From Vulgatibacter sp035565615 (lineage in GTDB: Bacteria; Myxococcota; Myxococcia; Myxococcales; Vulgatibacteraceae): a stretch of DNA of 43,417 nt. The notes beneath the pieces were generated by a model that did not search any database, was not told the DNA's origin, and saw nothing but the letters and a program-made list of their open reading frames with translations. Position numbers and translations under genes: made by a program. Below are positions 17,695 to 26,215 of the stretch, in pieces. The stretch lies in NCBI GenBank assembly GCA_035565615.1, contig DATMSB010000150.1:1-43417 (forward strand), written 5' to 3'. The first letter of the stretch is position 1. Each line of letters opens with the position of its first letter.

Positions 17695-19212
17695 CTAGTT
17701 CGATTGCGCGCCCGCGTCGATCCAGGCCTCGATCTTCTGGATGTCCGCCGCGGGCAGGGGCGGGCTGCCGTATGGCATCTGCTCGCCGCACGCCGCCGTC
17801 CCCTTCAGCTTCTTGACCAGGTAGCTCGCGGCCGAGTTCCCGGCGACGATCCGGGTCTCCCCGGCGCAGCCCGCCGAAGGTACGCCCACCGTGGCGGAAC
17901 GGAAGGACGACGCGGAGAAGCCCATGGTGAGCCCGCCCTCTCCCGGCCCGTGGCAGGAGACGCAGTTCGCGTCGATGATCGGCCACACGTCGCCGCTCAG
18001 CGTCGGCGCCGCCGCCACGCAACTGCCGCCGGCGTCGCAGGTCTCGTTCGCGCCGCAGGTCCCGCAGACGCCGCCGCAGCCGTCGTCGCCGCATTCCCTG
18101 CCGGCGCACTGGGGCACGCAGACGCAGCTACCCGACGAGTCGCAGGTGAGGCCGCCGGTGCAGGTGCCGCAGCTCCCGCCGCAGCCGTCGTCGCCACACT
18201 GCTTGCCCTGGCAGGCTGGGACGCATACGCACTCGCCGTCCTGGCAGGCGGTCCCGTCTCCGCAGTCGCCGCAGGTCCCGCCGCAGCCGTCGCTCCCGCA
18301 GACCTTGTCGTCGCAGCTCGGCGTGCACGTGACCACGCAGGTGCCGGAGAGATCGTTGCACTGCTCGCCGTCGGGGCAGGTCCCGCAGGTGCCGCCACAG
18401 CCGTCGTCGCCGCAGGCCCTGTCGGTGCACGCGGGGACGCACTCGCAGGTCCCGTCCTGGCAGACCTCCTGCCCGGAGCAGGTCCCGCAGGTGCCGCCGC
18501 AGCCGTCGTCGCCACATGCCTTGCCGGCGCAATCCGGCTGGCAGACGCACTGGCCGGCGACGCAGAGCTCGGCGTCCGCGCACTCGCCGCACGAGCCGCC
18601 GCAGCCGTCGTCGCCGCAGACCTTGCCATCGCACTGGGGCAGGCAGGCCGGTCCGCAGTTGCCCTCCCGGCACACCTCGCCCGCCGCGCACTCGCCGCAG
18701 AGGCCGCCGCAGCCATCGTCGCCGCAGGTCTTGCCGTCGCACTGGGGCTCGCAGGCGGGGCCGCAGGTGCCTTCGTCGCTGCAGACCTCCCCGTCGGCGC
18801 ACTCGCCGCACGAGCCGCCGCAGGCGTCGTCGCCGCACGTCCTGCCCTCGCACTGGGGCTCGCACGCGCAGGCGCCGTCCACGCAGGTGGTGCCGCCCGG
18901 ACACTCGCCGCACGTCCCCCCGCAGCCGTCGTCGCCGCACTCCTTCCCCGAGCACTCGGGCTGGCAGGCGACGCACTGCCCCGCGTCGCAGGCCTCGCCC
19001 GCCGCGCACGTGCCGCAGACGCCGCCGCAGCCGTCGGGGCCGCACTCCAACCCCTCGCAGGCGGGGGTGCAGGGGCCGCTCCCTCCCGTGCCGGAGGTGC
19101 CGGGTTCGGCGGGATCCCCACAGGCGAAGGCGGCGGCGGCAGCGATCCCCGCCGCGAAGAGGAGGGCGCGGATCCGGTGGTTGCGAGGGCCTGCGTCGTC
19201 GAGCGAGTGCAT
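17695..19212 (-). CDS. Lipoprotein with ten 8-Cys repeats and a monohaem cytochrome c domain
   Basis: The product has 505 residues. The ATG at 19212 follows GGAGG with six nt spacing. A signal peptide ends at an AFAC lipobox (Cys31). Residues about 48-398 hold ten repeats of about 35 residues, each with eight Cys in the pattern C-x3-C-x4-C-GDDG-C-GG-x-C-G-x-C-x5-C-x4/5-C (80 Cys in all). The C-terminal domain has a haem c site CVSCH (417-421) and a likely axial Met at about 479 ('CGEQMPYGSPPLP'), as in small soluble cytochromes c. The Cys spacing suggests disulfide-knotted modules forming a rigid stalk, which would lift a single haem off the membrane surface. Similar Cys-rich repeats are common in myxobacterial surface proteins. 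The electron partner is unknown. Confidence 0.85.
   Translation of the reverse strand: MHSLDDAGPRNHRIRALLFAAGIAAAAAFACGDPAEPGTSGTGGSGPCTPACEGLECGPDGCGGVCGTCAAGEACDAGQCVACQPECSGKECGDDGCGGTCGECPGGTTCVDGACACEPQCEGRTCGDDACGGSCGECADGEVCSDEGTCGPACEPQCDGKTCGDDGCGGLCGECAAGEVCREGNCGPACLPQCDGKVCGDDGCGGSCGECADAELCVAGQCVCQPDCAGKACGDDGCGGTCGTCSGQEVCQDGTCECVPACTDRACGDDGCGGTCGTCPDGEQCNDLSGTCVVTCTPSCDDKVCGSDGCGGTCGDCGDGTACQDGECVCVPACQGKQCGDDGCGGSCGTCTGGLTCDSSGSCVCVPQCAGRECGDDGCGGVCGTCGANETCDAGGSCVAAAPTLSGDVWPIIDANCVSCHGPGEGGLTMGFSASSFRSATVGVPSAGCAGETRIVAGNSAASYLVKKLKGTAACGEQMPYGSPPLPAADIQKIEAWIDAGAQSN
18019..19071 (-). repeat. Ten in-frame repeats of about 105 bp (8-Cys module)
   Basis: This array encodes the ten Cys-rich modules of the lipoprotein at 17695-19212. 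Each unit keeps a GGCGACGACGGCTGCGGCGG-like core (with variants) coding GDDGCGG. One unit has GDDACGG and another GSDGCGG. Confidence 0.85.
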
Positions 19213-19400
19213 GAAATGCCTCCGAAACGGATGATTCCAGCGTCGTGTTGCCAGGGTTCGAGTCTCGAGCCCCGAAAACGTAACGCACCTCGTGAATCCC
19301 TTGCAAGCACGAGCCGTTGCCTCCGGGTTCGAAGGTGATTTACGCGCGCACCCGTCGTGGAAACCTCCTCCATTCGAGGGGTTCGGCGCCGTGCCCCGGA

Positions 19401-20027
19401 TCAGGGCTTCGGGATCCGCAGGGTCTTGCTGATCATGGCGCTGCCGCTCAGCGCCCAGAGCAGCACCAGGGGGTGGAGGTGCCAGGGGCCGACCAGGTGC
19501 GAGCCGAGCGGGAGCGAATCGCCGACCCGCCCCGTCGAGAAGAGGAAGGCCAGGAGCACCACCAGGACGAGGCTGGACGGGATGGGCGTCCCCTCGAAGT
19601 GCGAGACCTTCCCCTGGGGTCCGGCCAGCGCCGCAGCGGTGGTGTTGAACCGGGCGAGCCTCCCGATCCCGCAGCCCACGAAGTAGACGAGGACCGCCCC
19701 GTCCCAGCCGCCGTCCATCCCGAGGGCGAAGGCCAGCGTCGCCGGCGCGACGCCGAAGGAGACCAAATCCGCCAGGGAGTCGAGCTCCTGGCCCAGGATC
19801 GACGATCGCCCGAGCCGCCGGGCGACCCAGCCATCGAGCGAGTCGAAGACGAACGCCAGGGGCAGGAGGCCGAACGCCACCCACAGCGCGGCCCGCTCGC
19901 CGCCGGCCACGTAGCGCATGGCGAGGAGCACCGCCGACATGCCGGAGAAGCCGTTGGCGAGCGTGATGAGATCGGCGACCTCGAAGTCGCGGATCATGTT
20001 GAGGTGGCGACGGCGCTCTCGGGGCAT
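19401..20027 (-). CDS. pssA: CDP-diacylglycerol--serine O-phosphatidyltransferase
   Basis: The product has 208 residues, a membrane protein of the CDP-alcohol phosphatidyltransferase family. The signature D-G-x2-A-R-x8-G-x3-D-x3-D is complete in 'FDSLDGWVARRLGRSS' and 'GQELDSLADLVSFG'. The size, the N-terminal 'NMIRDFEVADLITLANGFSG' and the segment 'GIGRLARFNTT' fit class II phosphatidylserine synthases, which make phosphatidylserine from CDP-diacylglycerol and serine as the precursor of phosphatidylethanolamine. Other alcohol acceptors in the family cannot be excluded by sequence alone. It is transcribed away from the GNAT gene at 20105; the Shine-Dalgarno is weak. Confidence 0.88.
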   Translation of the reverse strand: MPRERRRHLNMIRDFEVADLITLANGFSGMSAVLLAMRYVAGGERAALWVAFGLLPLAFVFDSLDGWVARRLGRSSILGQELDSLADLVSFGVAPATLAFALGMDGGWDGAVLVYFVGCGIGRLARFNTTAAALAGPQGKVSHFEGTPIPSSLVLVVLLAFLFSTGRVGDSLPLGSHLVGPWHLHPLVLLWALSGSAMISKTLRIPKP

Positions 20028-20104
20028 CGTTCCATCGGGGGTGGAGTGGGCCAGTCTATCCCCCCGCGCGGCGGGCGGGCCCCGAATCCGATAGATTGTG
20101 GGGA

Positions 20105-21040
20105 ATGGAACGCACGCTCGTGGTGGCGACGGAGGCCCGCAAGCGCGAGAGGGACGCGCTCACCCACGCCGCCTGGGGGCAGCGCCTCGACCCCGCACAG
20201 TTCGCGCGGCGGGAGGAGCTGCTGCGGGGCCACCGATGGGCCCTCGAGGCGATGACCACGTGGCTGCTCGTGGATGGGGAGGACCGCCCCCTCGCCTCCT
20301 GCGAGACCTTCCGCATGGCCGCCTCGACGGCGGACGGCGCCGCGGGATCGGCCTACGGGATCGCCAGCGTCTTCACCGAGCCGGCCCTGCGCGGCAGGGG
20401 GCACGCGCGGCGGATGATCGACCTGGTCGCCGAGAGGCTCGCCGCGGACGACGAGCGGGCCCTGGCCGCGATCCTCTTCTCGGAGGTGGGCCCGACCCTC
20501 TACCGACTCGCGGGCTTCACCGAGGTGCCGTGGCTGGAGCGATCGATCCCCGCCGCGGACGTCGGCCCCATCCCGGGCCTGCGCCTGCTCTCGGAGCGCG
20601 GGATCCGCGAGGCCCTCGCCGCGATCCCCAGGCCCGCCGATCCCTTCCTGGTGTGGCCTACCGAGGGTCAGATCGACTGGCACCTGGAGCGTGAACGCGC
20701 CTACGCGGCGCTCCTGGGCCGCGAACGGCCCCGGGCGGCGGGCGCGAGGGCGGGCGACGCGTCGGTGATCTGGGCGGCGGACTACAGGAACGAGCGGCTC
20801 TGCGTGCTCCTGGGCCACGCGCCCGACGCAGACGCCGGCGGCGCGCTGCTCCGGGCGGCAGGCGGCGTCGCCGCCAGGGCGGGCCTCGCGTCCGTCCACG
20901 TGTGGGAGAGCGCGTCGTTCCCTCTTCCCCGCGGCCTGGGAAGGATCCGATCGGCCCGGGACGTGCCGATGCTCCGCCCCCTCGCCCCCGGGATCGGCGC
21001 CGCGGGCTGGCTCAGCGTGCCCCGCGCGCTCTGGGTGTAG
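20105..21040 (+). CDS. GNAT acetyltransferase, resembling fungal LYC1
   Basis: From the ATG at 20105 the product has 311 residues (a TTG nine nt earlier is less likely). The acetyl-CoA binding motif A is in 'VFTEPALRGRGHARRMIDLV' (R-G-x-G-x-A). The layout 'AAWGQRLDPAQFARREELL', 'SCETFRM', 'YGIASVFTEP' and 'LFSEVGPTLYRLAGF' resembles LYC1-type lysine N6-acetyltransferases known mainly from fungi. This is recognition of pattern, not an alignment. The C-terminal half (about residues 170-311) is a second domain of unknown function. There is no clear Shine-Dalgarno. It converges on the gene ending at 21048 with a seven-bp gap. Confidence 0.7.
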   Translation: MERTLVVATEARKRERDALTHAAWGQRLDPAQFARREELLRGHRWALEAMTTWLLVDGEDRPLASCETFRMAASTADGAAGSAYGIASVFTEPALRGRGHARRMIDLVAERLAADDERALAAILFSEVGPTLYRLAGFTEVPWLERSIPAADVGPIPGLRLLSERGIREALAAIPRPADPFLVWPTEGQIDWHLERERAYAALLGRERPRAAGARAGDASVIWAADYRNERLCVLLGHAPDADAGGALLRAAGGVAARAGLASVHVWESASFPLPRGLGRIRSARDVPMLRPLAPGIGAAGWLSVPRALWV

Positions 21041-21047
21041 GTCGTCG

Positions 21048-21581
21048 CTATTCGATCCGGCAGCCGGAGATCCGGCCGGACCAGGCCTCGTCGCGGGGCG
21101 ACCAGTCGCTGGTCGGCGACCAGCGCACGAAGAACCCCTTCACCTTCTCGTCGACTGCGAGCTGGCACGCGGCGGTGAACCGCTTCAGGGAGCTTCGCGG
21201 CTTCCCCTCGGGGCTCTCCTCCGCCAGGCGCTGCGCCAGGGCGGGCTCCGACCAGAGGTCGGGGATGAGCAGGAGGGTGTTGTCCACCGTCATGTAGGGG
21301 GCGAGGAGATCCTTGCCCGCGGTCGCCGCCGGAGACGGCTTGCCGTCCTTGGCGAACGCACAGCGGGCGCCGCCCACCACCGCGTCCGCCGCGCACGCCA
21401 GGTCGTGGTAGTCCGCCGTCACCAGCGTGATCCGGACGGGCACGGTCCTGCCCGGGGCGAAGCTGGTCGGCGCCCGCCGCTTGGCGGAGGGCACCAGCTC
21501 GGTGAAGACCAGGAAGATCCCCAGGGCGATCGCCGCCGCCAGGATCACCAGCCGCTCTTTGGTCAAGGTCTTGGGAACCAC
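21048..21581 (-). CDS. Membrane-anchored hypothetical protein
   Basis: I do not recognise the family. The GTG at 21581 with GAGAGG four nt upstream gives 177 residues; an in-frame TTG at 21617 would add twelve. One N-terminal transmembrane helix (about residues 8-28, 'LVILAAAIALGIFLVFTEL') is followed by a soluble domain with four Cys (in 'DLACAADAVVGGARCAF', 'TAACQLAV' and the C-terminal 'GCRIE'), consistent with two disulfides and an extracytoplasmic location. The end is 'WSPTSDWSPRDEAWSGRISG'. It is flanked by a large lipoprotein gene 156 bp upstream on the same strand and a convergent GNAT gene. Confidence 0.65.
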   Translation of the reverse strand: MVPKTLTKERLVILAAAIALGIFLVFTELVPSAKRRAPTSFAPGRTVPVRITLVTADYHDLACAADAVVGGARCAFAKDGKPSPAATAGKDLLAPYMTVDNTLLLIPDLWSEPALAQRLAEESPEGKPRSSLKRFTAACQLAVDEKVKGFFVRWSPTSDWSPRDEAWSGRISGCRIE

Positions 21582-21737
21582 GCAACCTCTCTTGCATGGG
21601 GCGGGGCCGGGCGGCAACCGGGATTCCCTCGGCCGCCTGTCCGCCCCTCGGGAGCCTCCTCCCTCGCCGGGGCGGCATGCGATCGCGTCTGGGAGGGGGA
21701 TCGCCTCTTCGTCTGCTCGGTCCTTCGGCGATCGACC

Positions 21738-24665
21738 TCAGTCGAGGCCGGGAGGGCTCCACCCGCCGCCGTCGACGTCCACGAAGATCGGGTTGGCGAA
21801 GGTGGTGGGGTAGGCCTCCTGCCCCGGATCGGCGAAGACCACCGGCGCCATGGGGCCGGGCGCCGGCTCGCCCGACTCGAGGCCGTCCCTGCGCGTGGTC
21901 GCCGTGCGGGCCACCACGATGTAGAAGGTGTCGTGCTCGGGCTTGAAGCGGAAGGTCTGCGCGACCTCGTTCCGCACCCGGGTGACGACCTGGCCCTCTT
22001 CGTCGAGGAAGCTCACCTCCACGTTGTAGACGGTGCCGTTCATGGAGAGCACGCGCCTCGCCGGCAGGTCGTCGGGCTGCAAAGCCACCTCGGGCAGGAC
22101 GTCGTTGGGCACCCCGTCCGCGGCCGCCGACTCGGGCCCGTAGGTGTAGACCTCGAGGCGGTTGTACTTCATCCACGTGGGCGACTGCGCCACCACCTCG
22201 ATCTCCACCTCGCCGCCCGCGGACTCGAGGACCTCACCGACCTCCGCCGTCGCGTCGCCGGCCCTCGCCGTCACGTGGAGGAAGGGACCGTAGCCGGCGG
22301 TCGCGCGCTGCGAGCGGAGCGCCTCGGTGAAGGCGCCGGCGTCGAAGAGCTGGGGCTTGTCCTCCTGCATCCGCACCCAGGTCCGCGGCGCGCCCGCGGT
22401 GGGGCTCAGCCGGCCCGTGGATCCCGAGGAGGCCGTGCCGGTGACGGCGAGGCCGCGGCCGAGGAAGGTGATCCAGTCGTTCAGCAGGGCGTTGAAGTTG
22501 GAGAGGTCGCCGCCGTCGAGGACCTCGAGCGCGTCGAACCTCGCGGAGAAGAGCCCGTCCTCCGAAGGCGCGATCCGCAGGCTCTCGGGGGTGGCGTGGG
22601 TGGTGAGCGTCCTGGTGTCCAGCTTCAGCGCGGTGAACAGGCCCCGAGGCCCGCGGGCGCCGCTCACCTGGACGAGCGCGCCGCGCCCGGCCGCCTGGGC
22701 GAAGATCGCGTCGGGCGCGAGCACCAAGTGGTCGGCGGCGGCCCAGGGGATCGCGCCGTTGCCGGGCAGGGCCGGGTCGAAGGCCAGCGGGAACGCGTGG
22801 ATCCCCGTGAAAGAGGGGGGCGCGATCCCCGCCCCGCCGAGGATGGCGATCCGCGCCCCGGCCTCCGCCTGGTTGGCGGCTTCCTTCAGGTCGGTCACCA
22901 CGTCGGGGTCGGCAGAGATCGCGACCTCCACGCCCTGCGCCAAAAGGCTCGCGATCCGATCCCGGCCGCTCACCCGCGCGTCCTGGGTGCGCACCCGCAG
23001 ATCTGCGGCGATCCAGCCCGTCGTGTCCACCACGCGGGCGAGGCGGGCCACGACCTTCGCCTCCTCGCCGCCGACGATCGTGCGCGGGTTGCCGCGACCG
23101 TTGTTCGCGAAGGACAGCGGGGACACCTCGTACTCCGGCCCGTTGGAGAAGATGACCTCGTACTCGCCCGGGAGGAGGTCCACGAAGAGCGAGCCCCTGC
23201 CGGTGGAGTTGCCCACCCAGACCACGTCGCTGGCGGCCGCCGGCAGCGCCTCGACCTCGCGGAAGAGCCGCTCCCTGGCCGGATCGGGGCGGAGATCGCA
23301 GGTCTCCGCGAAGCAGCGGATCACCGCGCGGCCCGGCGCGGGCACCGCGTCGCTGAGGCGCGGGTCGAATTCGTCGATGCGGACCTCGAGCCGGCCCGCC
23401 ACCGGGAGATCCAGCATCGGGGTGGCGGTGTCACCCGCGACGACCTCCACCTCCACCTCGGGGCCGATCATCCCGGGCAGACTGGCCGAGAGCGCGTAGG
23501 TGCCGGCAGGGAGGAGCGCGTCGAAGGCCCTCCCCGCGTCGGCGGTGAGCACCGTCACCACCTCGCCCTCCCGGGTGACGAGGATCCGCGCCCCGGCACC
23601 GCCGTCGAAGCCCCCGGTCACCGTCCCGGAGACCCGGCCCAGCTCCTCTCCGCGCGCCGCGAAGATCGCCTGGGACACGTCGCCCACCGAGCTGCCGATG
23701 ACCAGCGAGCGCTCGTACCACGCGCTCGCGCCCCCGGGGACGACCACCGCGCCCCCCGGAGGCAACGAGGCGTCGAAGGGCCTGGTGTACGGCAGAAGGC
23801 TGTCCGCTCCCTGGATCGTGACGTCGATCCCGCCCTCGCTCCACACCACGTTGGGCCCGGCACCGTTGCCAGGAACCAGGGCGAAGGCGCTGTCGCCGCC
23901 CTGGTAGGCGATCCACGGCGCGTCGGAGACGCCGTCCGCCCGAGACCAGCCGCGATCGGTCGGCTCGAAGCGCTCGTCGGCGGCGCCGGGAGACACCACG
24001 TCGCCCACCGCGAGCACCCGCGGGACGTCCGACGGGTTACAGAACGCGGTGACCATGCGAACGCGCTGCGCGCCGGCGGTGAGGATGTAGTAGTTGGTGA
24101 TGTTCACCCCCAGTTCGACCTCGGGATCGACCGCCAGGGGCGAGGGCAGGGTCTCGTCGAGTCCGCGGGCGATCGGGACGCTCCGCGCCGGGACGTCCTT
24201 CGCCGACACGGCGAGGACCGCGGCGCCCGCCTCGCCCGACGCCACCACCTCGAAGTCGGCCGCGCTCGCCGGGCGACCCGTCCTGCCGAAGCCGTGGAGC
24301 GGGCCGACCCCGCCGAGCACGTCCCTGCCCGCGCCGGCGGGCCGGATCACGTCCGCATCGATGATCGTCCCGCCGAAGGGGCTGGCGCCGACGTCGTCCC
24401 GGGCGCCCTGGACCACCACGCGGATGCGATCGTTGGTGAGGATCCAGTCGCCCACCTGCCCCCTGGCGGCGGGCCCGCCGACGAGGTCCGCCGCCGCGGC
24501 GATCGCGCGCACCGAGGGGTTGGCGCCGGCGCCGTCCGCCGCGGTGAAGGGCGAGAGATCGATCTCGCACCTGGGGCTCGCGGGTCCGCCGCCGCCGGGT
24601 GAATCGTCCGAACCGCAGGCGGCCGCGAGGAGGACGGCACAGGCGAAGACACAGACGCGATGCAT
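21738..24665 (-). CDS. Large lipoprotein with degenerate PHP (CehA/McbA-like) domain
   Basis: The product has 975 residues. The lipoprotein signal ends at 'LLAAACGSDD' (Cys17). The N-terminal half is beta-rich; about residues 340-420 look like a carboxypeptidase-regulatory-type beta-sandwich ('GRVSGTVTGGFDG ... LLPAGTYALSASLPG'). A PHP-type domain at about 550-755 aligns by motif with surface metallohydrolases of the CehA/McbA group, but its ligands are gone. D-L-H-x-H reads D-L-R-V-R (555-559), T-D-H reads A-D-P (585-587), and G-N-S-D-S-H reads G-T-A-S-S-G (743-748). It should therefore not bind the usual metals and is probably a binding or structural protein. GGGAG lies nine nt before the ATG. 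No operon partner is evident. Confidence 0.8.
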   Translation of the reverse strand: MHRVCVFACAVLLAAACGSDDSPGGGGPASPRCEIDLSPFTAADGAGANPSVRAIAAAADLVGGPAARGQVGDWILTNDRIRVVVQGARDDVGASPFGGTIIDADVIRPAGAGRDVLGGVGPLHGFGRTGRPASAADFEVVASGEAGAAVLAVSAKDVPARSVPIARGLDETLPSPLAVDPEVELGVNITNYYILTAGAQRVRMVTAFCNPSDVPRVLAVGDVVSPGAADERFEPTDRGWSRADGVSDAPWIAYQGGDSAFALVPGNGAGPNVVWSEGGIDVTIQGADSLLPYTRPFDASLPPGGAVVVPGGASAWYERSLVIGSSVGDVSQAIFAARGEELGRVSGTVTGGFDGGAGARILVTREGEVVTVLTADAGRAFDALLPAGTYALSASLPGMIGPEVEVEVVAGDTATPMLDLPVAGRLEVRIDEFDPRLSDAVPAPGRAVIRCFAETCDLRPDPARERLFREVEALPAAASDVVWVGNSTGRGSLFVDLLPGEYEVIFSNGPEYEVSPLSFANNGRGNPRTIVGGEEAKVVARLARVVDTTGWIAADLRVRTQDARVSGRDRIASLLAQGVEVAISADPDVVTDLKEAANQAEAGARIAILGGAGIAPPSFTGIHAFPLAFDPALPGNGAIPWAAADHLVLAPDAIFAQAAGRGALVQVSGARGPRGLFTALKLDTRTLTTHATPESLRIAPSEDGLFSARFDALEVLDGGDLSNFNALLNDWITFLGRGLAVTGTASSGSTGRLSPTAGAPRTWVRMQEDKPQLFDAGAFTEALRSQRATAGYGPFLHVTARAGDATAEVGEVLESAGGEVEIEVVAQSPTWMKYNRLEVYTYGPESAAADGVPNDVLPEVALQPDDLPARRVLSMNGTVYNVEVSFLDEEGQVVTRVRNEVAQTFRFKPEHDTFYIVVARTATTRRDGLESGEPAPGPMAPVVFADPGQEAYPTTFANPIFVDVDGGGWSPPGLD

Positions 24666-24767
24666 GGCAGGGCTCCCGTTTCTCGTTGCGGTCGGGAACC
24701 CTACCTCACGCCTCGCGGGCCGTCACGCGTGGTTCGCGCGCCCCGCACCGCGCCTCCGGGCTTGGGA

Positions 24768-25103
24768 TCAGGAGAGGAGCTTCACCAGCTTGAGCCCCAG
24801 CCCCATGTCCATCGGGTCGAGCTTCAGCTTGCCGGACATGGCCGCCATGGTGGGATCGAGCTTCCCGGTCGCCACCTGCACGAAGTCCGCGTCGCTCGCG
24901 GTGATCGTCATGCGGGCCGCCGGGTCCGCCCCGGGGCGCACCTCCCCTTTCCCGGACGAACAGTCCAGCGTCCACTCGCCGCCCTGGGAGCCGGTGATCC
25001 GAAAGACGACCGCGGCGCCAATCTCCTCCGCGAGGCCCTCGCGGGACGCCAGGCGGGAGGGGATCGTCTCTTCCAGGATCTGCTTCGGCGAAGCGTCGGC
25101 CAT
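24768..25103 (-). CDS. SCP2 sterol-binding domain protein
   Basis: The product has 111 residues and is a single SCP2-like domain: 'ETIPSRLASREGLAEEIGAAVVFRI' region (in two parts), 'GEWTLDCSSGKGEV', 'ARMTITASDADFVQVATGKLDP' region, and 'MSGKLKLDPMDMGLGLKLVKLL', the usual C-terminal lipid-pocket helix. SCP2 domains bind lipids or fatty acyl groups in the cytoplasm; the bacterial ligand is unknown. AAGGAG is eight nt before the ATG at 25103. It is divergent from the histidine-kinase-like gene at 25284. Confidence 0.88.
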   Translation of the reverse strand: MADASPKQILEETIPSRLASREGLAEEIGAAVVFRITGSQGGEWTLDCSSGKGEVRPGADPAARMTITASDADFVQVATGKLDPTMAAMSGKLKLDPMDMGLGLKLVKLLS

Positions 25104-25283
25104 CGGTGGCTCCTTTCTCTCGTCGCGCCATCATGCCCCACCCGCCTCGCAGGGGCACGCCCGCCCCCTCCAGAACCATGCGGCCAGGGCTCGCCAGCCC
25201 GTCCGGGGGTTTCCTCCCGCATCGCCACCCCCCAGGTTGAAGCCGAAGGCGGACGAGGACGGGAGAAAGGGGACGACCGGGCG

Positions 25284-26024
25284 ATGGACGAGCACGCCGG
25301 CATCGTGGAATCGGAGACCCTCGATCGCCTCCTCGGGGCGGCGGGGAGCGATCAGGAGCTGGGCGAGCTCCTCGGGATCGCGAGCCACGACCTCCGATCC
25401 CCGCTGGCGAACATCCGCTCCTACGCGGGGATGATCCTCGCCGGCCGGGGCGCGCCCCTCGATCCGCGGGTGAAGCGGGCCGCCCAGGTGATCGCCAAGA
25501 ACGCGGATCGGGGCCTGCGCCAGGTGGACGATCTCATCGACCTGCTCCGCTCGCGCGCCGGGCAGCTCACCCTCGACGAGACCGAGCGGCCGATGGAGGA
25601 GCTCCTCCGCCTCTCGTTCGAAGAGGCGAGGCCCGCGGTGTTGGAGCGGGAGGTCGGGCTCTCGTGGGGCGTGCCCGACGGGCTGCCGACGATGCGGGTG
25701 GACGCGGAGAAGATGCGCCGCGCGGTGCGGGCGCTCATCGAGGCGGCCGCCCGGCGGACGCCTCCCGGGAAGGAGATCCGGCTCACCGGCGAGGTGCGCG
25801 CGTCGGAGCTCTACGTGGCCGTGGAGGACGCCGGGCCGCGGCCGGACCTGGATCAATGCGCCCAGGCCTTCGACTGGGAGCGGCAGGCCCTGAACGCCCG
25901 CAGGCTGCGCGCCGGCGTGGCCTTGGGCCTCTGCAAGGACGTGGTGGAGGCCCACGGCGGTCGGGTCGGCTTCGTCCCCCGGGAGCCGTCGGGCGCCACC
26001 TGGTCGATGGTCGTGCCGCGGTAG
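25284..26024 (+). CDS. Soluble histidine kinase-like protein with degenerate ATP-binding boxes
   Basis: The product has 246 residues, starting at the ATG after 'GAAAGGGG'. A HisKA dimerisation domain carries His35 in 'IASHDLRSPLANIRSYAG' with a regular helical hairpin to about residue 95. The C-terminal HATPase region keeps the general shape but not the key residues: the N-box reads 'ALIEAAARR' with no Asn, G1 reads D-A-G-P-R-P, and G2 reads A-G-V-A-L-G-L. 'EAHGGRVGF' and 'GATWSMVVP' are normal. There is no sensor, transmembrane segment or linked response regulator. It could be an inactive scaffold or a phosphotransfer protein phosphorylated by another kinase, or retain weak activity. Confidence 0.75.
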   Translation: MDEHAGIVESETLDRLLGAAGSDQELGELLGIASHDLRSPLANIRSYAGMILAGRGAPLDPRVKRAAQVIAKNADRGLRQVDDLIDLLRSRAGQLTLDETERPMEELLRLSFEEARPAVLEREVGLSWGVPDGLPTMRVDAEKMRRAVRALIEAAARRTPPGKEIRLTGEVRASELYVAVEDAGPRPDLDQCAQAFDWERQALNARRLRAGVALGLCKDVVEAHGGRVGFVPREPSGATWSMVVPR

Positions 26025-26194
26025 CCGGGGAAGACGCCGGACCGCCTGCGAACGCGCGCGGAGGCCGTTCCGCGGCGGCGACGGTCGCCGGGGAAGTCGC
26101 GCCCCCGGCCGGAAGGTCGACGGACCCGCGGGCGGATCGGACCGGGCCCGCGCCGGTCACGCCGGTTCGGGCCCGTGGGGTCGAGAGGGACGGC

Positions 26195-26210
26195 GGGCGC
26201 CGCGGCGCCC
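26195..26210. terminator. GC palindrome between convergent genes
   Basis: GGGCGCCGCGGCGCCC is a perfect 16-bp palindrome ending six nt before the stop of the TPR gene, in the 191-bp gap between convergent genes. There is no T-run, so it is only a candidate hairpin terminator. Confidence 0.3.
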
Positions 26211-26215
26211 TCGCG

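Noticed and set aside
19245..19275. GGTTCGAGTC-like sequence resembling a tRNA T-arm
   Set aside because: No acceptor stem, anticodon arm or D-arm can be formed around it.
21405..24602. A plus-strand open frame of more than 1000 codons opposite the large lipoprotein gene
   Set aside because: It is His/Arg/Pro/Gly-rich with no start signal and mirrors codon bias of the minus-strand gene, which has a lipobox, Shine-Dalgarno and recognisable domains.
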